A stretch of DNA of 64,000 nucleotides from Sphingomonas sp. TREG-RG-20F-R18-01 (GTDB taxonomy: Bacteria > Pseudomonadota > Alphaproteobacteria > Sphingomonadales > Sphingomonadaceae). Positions 24,665 through 32,910 of the stretch are shown one piece after another. The stretch lies in contig NZ_JAKNQQ010000006.1 in NCBI RefSeq assembly GCF_022662475.1, positions 1 through 64,000 on the forward strand, given 5' to 3'. Both the position numbers and the translations under genes were made by a program. The notes beneath the pieces were generated by a model. It was not told where the DNA came from. It ran no database searches and saw nothing but the letters and a program-made list of their open reading frames with translations. The number at the start of each line of letters is the position of its first letter. Positions within the stretch are counted from its first letter, which is position 1.

Positions 24665-27600
24665 CTAGAAGTTGTAGCGCGCCCCGACGCGGAACAAGCG
24701 ACCAAGCGTATCATACAAGCCCTGGTTGATGTCGACGCCGGTGTTGGTCTGCGGAGAAGGGGTCGGGTCGCGGTCGAGCAGGTTGTCGACCTTGAAATAG
24801 ACGTTCAGCTTCTTGGTGAGATTGAACGACCCGCCGACGTCCAGGTAGAAGGCGCCTGGCATCGTGTTGTTGTCGATCGTCGGGTGCACCGTGTTCTCCA
24901 GCGCGGTCCGCCCGGTCGGGCAGGTGCCGGCGCTGCACACGACATATTCGTTGCTGTAGACGCCGTCGCTGATCCAGCGTTGCTGGATGTTGAAGCTGAA
25001 CCGATCGGTGGTCCAGCTTTCGGTCGCGAGCACTTTCCACGACGGCGTGTTGCCCGCATTCACCCCGGCGCCTTGCGTCGGGATCGTGCCCGGTACGCCC
25101 GGATCGGTGATGAAATTCTTCACATTGGTGGCAAGCCCGCGCAGCACCAGCCGCCCGGGAATCCCAGCCTTCTCCAGCGACGTCTGGTAGCTGGCCTCGA
25201 TGTCGAATCCATCCGTGAAGATCGATGCGAGGTTGAAGGCCTGCAGGTTGACAAAGGGCGTCCCCGATGCCGGCGCGAGATTGAACGCGCTGCACAGCGA
25301 GGTAATCCCGGTGAAGCAGAGATTGACCTCCTGTTGCGCGTTGAGCGTCGAGATCACGCCGTTGATCTTGATCCGGTAGTAATCGAACGAGGCGCTGAAC
25401 CCGGGCAGCAACGACGTGCGCGTCAGCACGATCCCGGCCGTGGTGTTGCGCGCGATTTCAGGCTTGAGCGCGGTATTGCCGATCGCATTCTGCAGCACGG
25501 TCAGCGCGGTGCCGTTGAACGGATTGGTAAAGTTGGGAAGCGTGGTGGTGATTGGCGCGGCGAACAACTCCGACAGGTTGGGCGCACGCACGTCGCGCGA
25601 GGTAACCGCGCGGAGGCGGATCCCGTCGATCGGCGTGTCCCACGTCCCGCCGATCTTCCAGGTATAGACCGTGCCCGACGTGCTGTAATTGGTCACGCGG
25701 CCCGCCGCGTTGAGGTTGGCCTTGCCCAGTTTGTCGGAGTTGATGAAGGGCAGGTTCACTTCGAGGAACCCTTCCGCGACGTGATAGCTGCCGCGGCCGT
25801 TGTGGTAATTGCCCGCATACCAGTTGGCGCCGTTGGTCGAAAGCAACGGATCGGCGGGGTAGGCGGCGGTGTACGGGCTCTCGTCCGACACGCCATTCCC
25901 GTAGGGATCGCCGACGACGTGGTAGAATTCGTTGCGATATTCCGCGCCGGCCGCGACCGAGACCGGGCCCGCCCACAGCGTCAGCGGCGAACCGTTGAAG
26001 CTGAAGTTGAACGCGTCCTGCGTCTGGCGGGTATGCTGGGTCGGGCCGTTGCCGGGCTCGATATAGGCAAGAGCGGCGGCGCTGGGCGCGGAGCCACCAA
26101 TGATGTTGATCGGAACGCAGCCATTCGCCCGGGCGACCGCGTTGGCGCAGACGATCTGGCCGTTCAGCGAGATTGCCTGGATCGCGGCATTGTAGCGCGG
26201 GGTCAGCGTGATGTTCTGGACATGGATGTCGGTGATGTTCTCGCCATGCTCGTAGGAGACGTCATAGCTCCAGTCGGTTCCGAATACCGGCACCTTGCCT
26301 GTCGCGCCGCCGACGAAGCGATATTGCTTGCGGGTCGGGTAGACCGAGATGTTCTTGGGCAACTCGCCGTTGCTCGTCCCGAACTGGAACTGCGTGATTC
26401 CCGCGGTCGTGCAGGCGGCCTGGATCGAGGCGGGGACATAGGGGTTCGAGCATTGCAGCGTCAGCCCGGACTTGGTCGCACCCGGGTTGGGCTGGTTCAT
26501 CGTATCGACCTGCGCGACGTTGACGGTCGCGTAGATCTCGTTCGTGTCGTTGATGTCGAAGCCGATCCGGCCGTAGCCGTTGTAGCGATCGAGCCGTGAC
26601 TGCAGCGTCGTACCGATCCCGACGTTCCCCGACAGGTCGCCGCCGAGGCAGAAGCCGCCGGCCGAGAAACAGCCCGAAACGTTGCCTGCCGCATTCTTGG
26701 CGGGGACTCCGCCCGATCCATATTGGAACTGGAACGGGTTGCCGTTGACGTCGAACGCGGTGCCCTGCAGCGGGCCGGCGCTGATCAGGCCGTATTTGGT
26801 ATATTGATACGCCTGCGCATGGTCGCGCACGAGATATTGCGGCGATCCGTCGTTGGTGACGTTGCGGTTGACGAACGTGCTCGTGCGATACCAGCTCCGG
26901 CCATTCGGCGCAGCCTCGCCGAAGCCGCCGGCGGGAACGCCGTCTTCATGGTCATATTCGCCGCTGAGCTGGACATGCAGCCGGTCGTTGAAGAAATTCT
27001 TGCCGATCGCGGCCTGGAACAGGCCCTGCTTGTTGTCGCCATAGGTCGTGATGCCGCCCTGGACGTTCGCCTTGAACCCGACGAAGCGCTTATCGGTGAT
27101 GAAGTTGACGACGCCGCCGACCGCATCCGAGCCGTAGGAGGCGGACCCGCCGCCGGTCACCACGTCGACCCGCTTGATGAGCAATTGCGGGAACAGGCTG
27201 ATGTCCGGCACGCCGGTCACGTTCGCCCCGACCACGCGCTGTCCGTCGAGCAGCGTCAGCGTGCGGATCGTGCCGAGCCCGCGCAGCGAGAAGGAGCTGA
27301 GGCCCTGCTGCCCGCTCGACGTGCTGTTGGTGCCGGTGGTGACGCCGCTCGACCCCTGCAGCGAAGGCAATTGCGCGATCGTGGTGAAGACGTTGGGCTC
27401 GGCATTGCGCGCGATGTCCGCCGCGCCGATCACGGTCGTCGGGGTCGGCGCGGTGAACCCGCTGGCGGTGATGCGCGAGCCGGTGACGACGATGTCGTCA
27501 TTGGCCTTCGCGGCGGGCGCGTCGCTCGGAAGCGGCGCCGGCGCGGCGGTGGACTGGTCGGGCGCTGTCGTCGGCGCGGTCTGTGCGACCGCCGGGACCG

Positions 27601-27694
27601 CGAGCGCGACCGCCATCAGCGATGCCAGGCTGGCGCCGAGCAGGGCGACGCGGCGTCGCCCAGCGGGAAGAGTGTCCGATGCATTGATGTTCAT
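24665..27694 (-). CDS. TonB-dependent receptor between two beta-helix enzymes
   Basis: About 1,009 residues. Signal peptide (ASLASLMAVALAVPAVAQ), Ala/Pro linker, TonB-box-like DDIVVTGSRI, a plug domain (about 85-210, with LRGLGTIRTLTLLDGQRV and GGSASYGSDAVGGVVNFITD) and a long barrel ending in GARYNF. I use the ATG giving MNINASD, preceded by AGGGTGGGGAT; a GTG 12 bp upstream is also open. It belongs to the large oligosaccharide/protein-type receptors common in sphingomonads. Being flanked on both sides by the beta-helix paralogues, it most likely imports the oligosaccharide they release or bind. Same strand as both, gaps of 85 and 49 bp: probable operon. Confidence 0.92.
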   Translation of the reverse strand: MNINASDTLPAGRRRVALLGASLASLMAVALAVPAVAQTAPTTAPDQSTAAPAPLPSDAPAAKANDDIVVTGSRITASGFTAPTPTTVIGAADIARNAEPNVFTTIAQLPSLQGSSGVTTGTNSTSSGQQGLSSFSLRGLGTIRTLTLLDGQRVVGANVTGVPDISLFPQLLIKRVDVVTGGGSASYGSDAVGGVVNFITDKRFVGFKANVQGGITTYGDNKQGLFQAAIGKNFFNDRLHVQLSGEYDHEDGVPAGGFGEAAPNGRSWYRTSTFVNRNVTNDGSPQYLVRDHAQAYQYTKYGLISAGPLQGTAFDVNGNPFQFQYGSGGVPAKNAAGNVSGCFSAGGFCLGGDLSGNVGIGTTLQSRLDRYNGYGRIGFDINDTNEIYATVNVAQVDTMNQPNPGATKSGLTLQCSNPYVPASIQAACTTAGITQFQFGTSNGELPKNISVYPTRKQYRFVGGATGKVPVFGTDWSYDVSYEHGENITDIHVQNITLTPRYNAAIQAISLNGQIVCANAVARANGCVPINIIGGSAPSAAALAYIEPGNGPTQHTRQTQDAFNFSFNGSPLTLWAGPVSVAAGAEYRNEFYHVVGDPYGNGVSDESPYTAAYPADPLLSTNGANWYAGNYHNGRGSYHVAEGFLEVNLPFINSDKLGKANLNAAGRVTNYSTSGTVYTWKIGGTWDTPIDGIRLRAVTSRDVRAPNLSELFAAPITTTLPNFTNPFNGTALTVLQNAIGNTALKPEIARNTTAGIVLTRTSLLPGFSASFDYYRIKINGVISTLNAQQEVNLCFTGITSLCSAFNLAPASGTPFVNLQAFNLASIFTDGFDIEASYQTSLEKAGIPGRLVLRGLATNVKNFITDPGVPGTIPTQGAGVNAGNTPSWKVLATESWTTDRFSFNIQQRWISDGVYSNEYVVCSAGTCPTGRTALENTVHPTIDNNTMPGAFYLDVGGSFNLTKKLNVYFKVDNLLDRDPTPSPQTNTGVDINQGLYDTLGRLFRVGARYNF

Positions 27695-27743
27695 GATAAT
27701 CCCCACCCTGTTGTTCTTGTTGTTTGATCGTCGTCGTGAAACG

Positions 27744-30700
27744 TCATCCCGGCCCCAGCTGCGCGGCGTAGAGCGCGTGATGCGTCAGGATGAACAAGGT
27801 CCGGCCATCGGGGCCGCCAAGGATCAGCTGAAGCGGCCGGTCCGGGACATCGATCTGTCCGATCGGGGTGCCGTCGGGCGCGTGGACGAAGACTTGCCCG
27901 TTGGCGATGAACACGCGTCCCTGGCGATCGACCGCGACGCTTTCACCGCCGCGTTCGGCAAACAGCTTCAGGTCGGTGAGCGTGCCGCCCGTACCGACAA
28001 CCCCGCTGAGCGTACGCCCCTCGGATCCATTGCTGACGAAGACGCGCGATCCGATCTTGCCGCGGACGAAACCATGCGCGTCGAGCGTATCCGAAAAGCG
28101 CCAGCCAACATGGTCGGGCGCACCCTGTTGCCACACCCGGAACGCCGGCAGGACGAGGCTGCCGTCGGGCGAGACATATTCGAGCGGCTTGGGCGTGCCT
28201 GCATCGTGCGCGAACATTTCGCCCAGCGTGGTGAAATGATCCGTCTTCGCATCATATTGATCGCGAAATTCGCCGTTGTTCCACCAGTTGACCGGAAGCA
28301 GCGTATCCGCCCCCGGGTGCGCGCCGGCCGGCGTCGGCGGGATGACCCGAATGTCCGTGTGGGGTGCCGCCGGATCGAACGAATAGACGCTTGCCTCGGC
28401 GCCGAGCGAGGACAGGACGAGGAGTTTGCCCGACGCATCGATCGCGAGGTTGACCGGGTCGAGCGCCGCATCACGAACCGTCTCCAGCCCGGCGGTTTCG
28501 GTCCAGCGATGAATCCGCTGGAACCGATGTTCGACGAAATACAGGGCGCCCTTGGCATCGACCGTCGCGCCCGAAATCGAGAAGAACCCGTCCTCCAGCT
28601 TGCGAACCGGGCCGATCCCGGGAATGCCCGGGGTCGCTTCGATAGCCGAAGCGGGTGTTGCGGGCAGGTCGAGCCGGGCGAATTCGCGTTCGCGCAAAAC
28701 ACCGTGACGGGTCTTGTCGACGATCGCATTCTCGAACGGGAATTTGCTGGCGCGAACGTAGGTGCCGCAGCCCGCCGCCTCACAGCTCGCGAACGCGCTT
28801 TCGGCGTTGATATGGACGTTGCGGAAGCGGATGTCGCTGCTGTTGGTCAGCTGGACCGCATGTGCCGCGGGATGGAACGTCCGCGTGACGCGGTAGCTGT
28901 GATAATTGGCGAACAACAGGTTGCGCGAGTTGCGAATGTCGAGCGACATGCCATCCATGCCCTCGCCGACTTCCTGTTCGGTCTGCGGGGCAAGGAACTC
29001 CCAGTTCGCGACGCCGTCCAGCACGATCTCGTTGCGGACATGATGTTCAGCCGACAGCTCGTACACGTGGCCGGGCGTCCTGGTATCGGAGACGTAGAAC
29101 CCCGCCTGCGCGAACGTATTCGGCGTCCAAACATCGGCGAACGTGCCGCCTCCGCCATCGGTGACCCAGATGCTCGGATATTGCGCGTCCCAGCGATTGT
29201 CGGCGACCGGATCGCCGCTCCGCGCGGTCTTCGCGCCGAGCGGGAGACCGTCCGCGGTCGGCGACCCGCCACCGCCCATGATCTTGACGTCGTCGAGCAG
29301 CGAGTCCGCGCCGGATCGCCACAGCAGCGCCGACGCACGCGGGTTGATGCGGCCGGTAAACAGCCCGATTCCCGAAACGATGTTCCGCCCCCCGCGCGGA
29401 GTTTCGAGCAGCGGCACCACGCCACCGACTCCGGCGTGCGCAGGATTGCCGTCCGGCAGCACCAGCTGCGTCAGTGCCGGGTGAAGGCCGAGCAACACGG
29501 TGTCGGGGCGGAGCTTGAGCGTCGCGGTGACCCGGTAGAAGCCGATCGGGAGGTAGACCACCCGGCGCGTACCGATCGCGCGTTGCAGCGCGGCGGTATC
29601 GTCGGTCTTGCCGTCGCCGACGACCCCGAGCGTGTGCACGTCGGTCCAGTCCTTTACCGCCGGCAAGGCCCGGATCGCGGGAGCGCCCGGCGCGGGGAGC
29701 GTGCGCAGCGGCGTGATCTGCGCGTCGGTCGAGATTGTCCCCATCGTGCCGAGCCCTGGGACCGCGACGCCGTGGCTGAACGCAGTGACACGATAGCTTC
29801 GTCCCGGGCCGGCGACGACCTTGCCGCTTTCCCGGAATCGCGCGAACACGGGTGTGTCGGTCGCGACTGCATTGTCGAAGCCGATCTGGGTGAACACGCT
29901 GTTTTCGCGGCTGATCACGACGCCCGCATGCGACACGCGCTCGAACCGCACGTTCTTGCCCCAGAGCGAGTCGCTATAGCCAGGATCGATCTCGATCCCG
30001 ACCGGCGTGTCGCGGATCGCGACGTTGACCAGCGTCAGGTCGACCTCATGCTCGCGGATCGCCGCGTCGCGCTGTCCGTCGAAGCTCGAGTCGATCAGCG
30101 TGAACTGCCAGGCGGGCGAGGTCTTTTCGGTGACGATACCGTATCGGCCGCCGTGGAAATGCACGTCTTCCATGACGTTGCCTGCCTGGTAGACGCCAGC
30201 GAACCCCGATCCGAGCCGGAAGTCCATGTGGCTGAGAAAGGCATGTTGCGCGACGTGGAAGCGCACTGCGGTCGCCGCCGGATTGCCCGCGCCGATCGCC
30301 ACGTCGACATTGCTCATCGCCGAATAGAAGGTCGCCGAATTGGCGTCGCGGACGTCGTCGCGCGGGGGAACGACCGTCGGAACCGGAACCGGCACCCGGC
30401 CGACATTATACTGGTCGCCGCCGGTGAAGATCACCATCGTTCCCACGCCGCTCTGGAACCCGGGCGTCGCATCCGCCAGGACGAGCACCGGGCGGGTCGG
30501 GCCGACCCCCAAGACGCGGACGCCGGGCGGGACGAGAATGCTCCGCGTGAGGCGATAGCGGCCCGAGGGAAGGAACACGATCCCCGCACCCTGGCCATCG
30601 GCGCGGCGGGAGGCGTCGATCGCCTGCTGGATCGCGGCGGTCGCGTCGCTGCGGCCATCGGCGCCGCCCTTTACGGTAATCGCCCGGGGATCGCCCGGTT

Positions 30701-30812
30701 GCGCGGCGAGCGTCGAGCGGGCGAGGGCGGTGTGCGGCGACGCGGCGAATGCGACGCCGGGCAGCAGGATTGCCGCCGTCGTCACCAGCCAGCGCGCGGT
30801 TTGTTTCGTCAC
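27744..30812 (-). CDS. Second GH55-like double beta-helix / SMP-30-like protein
   Basis: 1,022 residues, closely similar over its whole length to the protein at 21.5-24.6 kb, for example DPRAITVKGGADGRSD against DPRAVTVEGARDGRAD and NSEGR-type propeller strands. It has a normal signal peptide (WLVTTAAILLPGVAFA) rather than a lipobox, so the paralogues may differ in location: soluble periplasmic here, lipid-anchored there. Helix modules start near residues 38 and ~390, the propeller near ~735, with GRVFIANGQVFVHA and TLFILTHHALYAA at the end. First gene of the probable three-gene transcript with the TonB receptor. Confidence 0.75.
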   Translation of the reverse strand: MTKQTARWLVTTAAILLPGVAFAASPHTALARSTLAAQPGDPRAITVKGGADGRSDATAAIQQAIDASRRADGQGAGIVFLPSGRYRLTRSILVPPGVRVLGVGPTRPVLVLADATPGFQSGVGTMVIFTGGDQYNVGRVPVPVPTVVPPRDDVRDANSATFYSAMSNVDVAIGAGNPAATAVRFHVAQHAFLSHMDFRLGSGFAGVYQAGNVMEDVHFHGGRYGIVTEKTSPAWQFTLIDSSFDGQRDAAIREHEVDLTLVNVAIRDTPVGIEIDPGYSDSLWGKNVRFERVSHAGVVISRENSVFTQIGFDNAVATDTPVFARFRESGKVVAGPGRSYRVTAFSHGVAVPGLGTMGTISTDAQITPLRTLPAPGAPAIRALPAVKDWTDVHTLGVVGDGKTDDTAALQRAIGTRRVVYLPIGFYRVTATLKLRPDTVLLGLHPALTQLVLPDGNPAHAGVGGVVPLLETPRGGRNIVSGIGLFTGRINPRASALLWRSGADSLLDDVKIMGGGGSPTADGLPLGAKTARSGDPVADNRWDAQYPSIWVTDGGGGTFADVWTPNTFAQAGFYVSDTRTPGHVYELSAEHHVRNEIVLDGVANWEFLAPQTEQEVGEGMDGMSLDIRNSRNLLFANYHSYRVTRTFHPAAHAVQLTNSSDIRFRNVHINAESAFASCEAAGCGTYVRASKFPFENAIVDKTRHGVLREREFARLDLPATPASAIEATPGIPGIGPVRKLEDGFFSISGATVDAKGALYFVEHRFQRIHRWTETAGLETVRDAALDPVNLAIDASGKLLVLSSLGAEASVYSFDPAAPHTDIRVIPPTPAGAHPGADTLLPVNWWNNGEFRDQYDAKTDHFTTLGEMFAHDAGTPKPLEYVSPDGSLVLPAFRVWQQGAPDHVGWRFSDTLDAHGFVRGKIGSRVFVSNGSEGRTLSGVVGTGGTLTDLKLFAERGGESVAVDRQGRVFIANGQVFVHAPDGTPIGQIDVPDRPLQLILGGPDGRTLFILTHHALYAAQLGPG

Positions 30813-30888
30813 GTCGACGCTCTCCTCGGCCAGCGCCTGTACGACTGGTCAAGGGCGGGATAGTCTGAGTAATCGGCCATGCCATCCG

Positions 30889-30900
30889 CGACCATGGTCG
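30889..30900. promoter_or_regulatory. 12-bp palindrome in the beta-helix gene / gluconokinase divergent promoter
   Basis: CGACCATGGTCG is a perfect palindrome in the 226-bp gap between the leftward beta-helix gene and the rightward gluconokinase gene. It could be an operator for the FadR-type regulator encoded nearby, but it does not match the TGTCCAAC sites at 32.4 kb, so the link is uncertain. Confidence 0.3.
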
Positions 30901-31038
30901 TAGTTCCCAAGCGCGACGGAGCTGCGCTAGAGCGTGCTGCGACATGGCCCGGGCCGTCGCACGTGTTCCGTGCGAAGGTACCGTCCGGTACGGGGACACA
31001 GTGTGCAGCGGCCATATAGCAACAGCGCAATCGCGCCG

Positions 31039-31581
31039 ATGGCGGTGGTCATCATGGGCGTCAGCGGGAGCGGCAAGTCGACCCTCGGGACGGTCCTGGC
31101 GCAGGCGCTGGGTGCACCGTTCGTGGAGGGCGACTCGTTCCACGATGCCGCCGCGGTCGCGAAGATGCGCAGCGGGCATCCGCTCGACGACGCGGATCGC
31201 TGGCCGTGGCTGGATCGGCTCGGCGCGGCCGTCGGGGCCGCGGTGCGGGCCGAAGGGGTTGCGGTGGTGGCCTGTTCCGCGCTGCGGCGGATCTATCGCG
31301 ACAGGCTGATCGCCGCGATCGGGCAGCCGACCCGCTTCGTCCTGCTGGATGACACGCCCGCGCAACTGCACCAGCGGATGGCGGCGCGCGCCGGGCATTA
31401 CATGCCGCCGAGCCTGCTCGACAGCCAGCTCGCCACGCTGGAGCGGCCGGCCGCGGACGAAGCGGCCATGACGCTCGATGCAAGCGCGTCGCCGGAGGCC
31501 CTGTGCGCCGCGGCGACGGCATGGCTGACCGCAGAGGCGGCAGGCCTGCGCACCCAGACGGCCGCGGCGCGGAGCAGCTAG
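31039..31581 (+). CDS. gntK: Gluconokinase
   Basis: 180-residue P-loop kinase phosphorylating D-gluconate to 6-phosphogluconate for the Entner-Doudoroff pathway. Walker A GVSGSGKST (residues 7-15), the substrate loop FVEGDSFHDAAAVAKMRSGHPLDDADRWPWL typical of GntK (read as overlapping shorter motifs: EGDSFH, GHPLDD, DRWPWL), ACSALRRIYRD and AGHYMPPSLLDSQLATLE. The ATG at this position begins the conserved domain; the frame is open further upstream but without homology. Convergent with the fadR-type gene. Together with neighbouring sugar-oxidation candidates it suggests gluconate is an intermediate here. Confidence 0.93.
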   Translation: MAVVIMGVSGSGKSTLGTVLAQALGAPFVEGDSFHDAAAVAKMRSGHPLDDADRWPWLDRLGAAVGAAVRAEGVAVVACSALRRIYRDRLIAAIGQPTRFVLLDDTPAQLHQRMAARAGHYMPPSLLDSQLATLERPAADEAAMTLDASASPEALCAAATAWLTAEAAGLRTQTAAARSS

Positions 31582-31606
31582 CGGTCGGAGCGCAAACCCG
31601 ATCGCT

Positions 31607-32284
31607 TCAGGGCATCAGCCGTTTCCGGCCTTCCGCCAGATGCCAGCGCATCGTCAGCGCGGCGCCGTCCGGATCCTGCACGCGGATCGCATCGACGATC
31701 ATCTCATGTTCGCGCAGCATCGCGCCGATCACTTCGGGCGGACGCGAGCGCGAGATGTCGACACCCGCCCGCATGATCCGGTCGACGTCGGCAAACAAGG
31801 CTTCGAACGCCAGCAGGAAGGCGGGGTTCGCGGTGGCCAGCATGATCCGGCGGTGGAATTCCATATCCTCGTCATGCGCGGGCGCGCTCGACAGCAACGC
31901 CGTGCGAAGCCGCTGCAGCCCGTCGTCGATATGCGCCATTTCCTCGGCGGATCGTCGCGCCGCAGCCAGTCGGGCGGCCTCCGCCTCGAGCACAAACCGC
32001 ACTTCATAAGTACCGAGCGTCGCCGACATATGGTCCATCGGCATGAAGGCGATCAACTGGTCGGAGGGTCGGCTCTTGACGAACGACCCCGCACCCCGTC
32101 GCGCTTCGGTGATCCCGTCGGACGCGAGCCGCACCAGCGCTTCGCGGACGATCGTCCGCGACATGCCGAACATCTCGGCCAGGCGCGCTTCGGACGGCAG
32201 ACGATCGCCCACCGACAGGGCGTCGGCATTGATGATCTCGACGATGCCGGCATAGGCCCGGTCGGCCAGACGCCCCTCGCTCAT
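31607..32284 (-). CDS. GntR family regulator, FadR/FCD type
   Basis: 225 residues. Winged helix at about 8-72 (AGIVEIINADALSVGDRLPS...SRTIVREALVRLASDGI) and an all-helical FCD domain at about 90-215 with the metal/ligand residues typical of the group (EVRFVLEAEAARLAA, DMEFHRRI, EHEMIVDAI). GGGAGGAGAG precedes the ATG. FCD regulators sense sugar acids (gluconate, hexuronates) or fatty acids; gluconokinase next door favours a sugar acid. Inverted TGTCCAAC elements lie in the promoter region it shares with the LuxR-HTH gene. Confidence 0.9.
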   Translation of the reverse strand: MSEGRLADRAYAGIVEIINADALSVGDRLPSEARLAEMFGMSRTIVREALVRLASDGITEARRGAGSFVKSRPSDQLIAFMPMDHMSATLGTYEVRFVLEAEAARLAAARRSAEEMAHIDDGLQRLRTALLSSAPAHDEDMEFHRRIMLATANPAFLLAFEALFADVDRIMRAGVDISRSRPPEVIGAMLREHEMIVDAIRVQDPDGAALTMRWHLAEGRKRLMP

Positions 32285-32382
32285 CGTTCGCTCTCCTCCC
32301 GCGGCTGCGGTTACGCAGGTCTAGCCGGTCCACCGCATGATCATCAACGACGATGCGAGGGGACGGGCAGGGCCGTCAAGCT

Positions 32383-32463
32383 GTTGGACAACATTGCGTG
32401 AAATTAGCAACAAAGGCCATAAATGCAGCATTGCGACATAGTCAGGGGTTGAATCTGTCCAAC
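32383..32463. promoter_or_regulatory. Pair of TGTCCAAC elements in the fadR-type/luxR-HTH intergenic region
   Basis: GTTGGACAAC at 32383-32392 (itself an imperfect dyad) and TGTCCAAC at 32456-32463 are inverted copies 73 bp apart in a ~290-bp divergent gap. TTGxxCAA-type dyads are usual for FadR-subfamily repressors, so these are candidate operators of the neighbouring regulator, possibly looping. The stretch between them is A+T-rich and likely holds the promoters. Confidence 0.4.
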
Positions 32464-32573
32464 CAATTTGCCTAGGATGCTGCAACGAGGACTCGACCAC
32501 GGGTCCCGCGCAATCGGCCGGAACGGGCTGAACGCCGCGTGCATCGCACCGCGGATCGACAGGGAGAGGTTCT

Positions 32574-32861
32574 GTGAAGGCAATGCGACACGCGGTCTCG
32601 AAGACCCAGGCCGTACCGGGCCAGGCTGCCGGGGGGGCACCGCCACCGTTCGCGCTGCTGACTCCGACCCAGCGCAAGGTGCTGGACGGGGTCTATTCCG
32701 GCCGTCTCAACAAGCAGATCGCCTTCGACCTCGGCATCGCCGAAGCCACCGTCAAGGCGCACATGACCGCGCTGATGCGCAAGCTGCAGGTTCGCAATCG
32801 TACGCAACTCGCCATCACTGCCCGGTCGTTGGGTTGGAACGGTCGGACGCTGGCGCATTGA
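32574..32861 (+). CDS. LuxR-type HTH-only protein
   Basis: 95-residue DNA-binding protein consisting almost entirely of a LuxR/NarL helix-turn-helix (about 29-88: LTPTQRKVLDGVYSGRLNKQ...AEATVKAHMTALMRKL) after a ~28-residue unstructured start. There is no receiver or ligand domain, so it resembles GerE-like stand-alone regulators or a response regulator that has lost its receiver. GTG start with AGGGAGAGG 4 bp upstream. The Gfo/Idh oxidoreductase gene follows 49 bp downstream on the same strand and may be co-transcribed. Target unknown. Confidence 0.85.
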   Translation: MKAMRHAVSKTQAVPGQAAGGAPPPFALLTPTQRKVLDGVYSGRLNKQIAFDLGIAEATVKAHMTALMRKLQVRNRTQLAITARSLGWNGRTLAH

Positions 32862-32910
32862 CGGTCGGCGACGTTGATCGACGAAACGTCGGGATATGAA
32901 AGGAATGGCG

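Noticed and set aside
27174-30863. A 1,229-codon rightward open frame opposite the second beta-helix gene
   Set aside because: Low-complexity, domain-free translation; the leftward frame has signal peptide, paralogue similarity and repeats. It is a mirror effect of codon bias.
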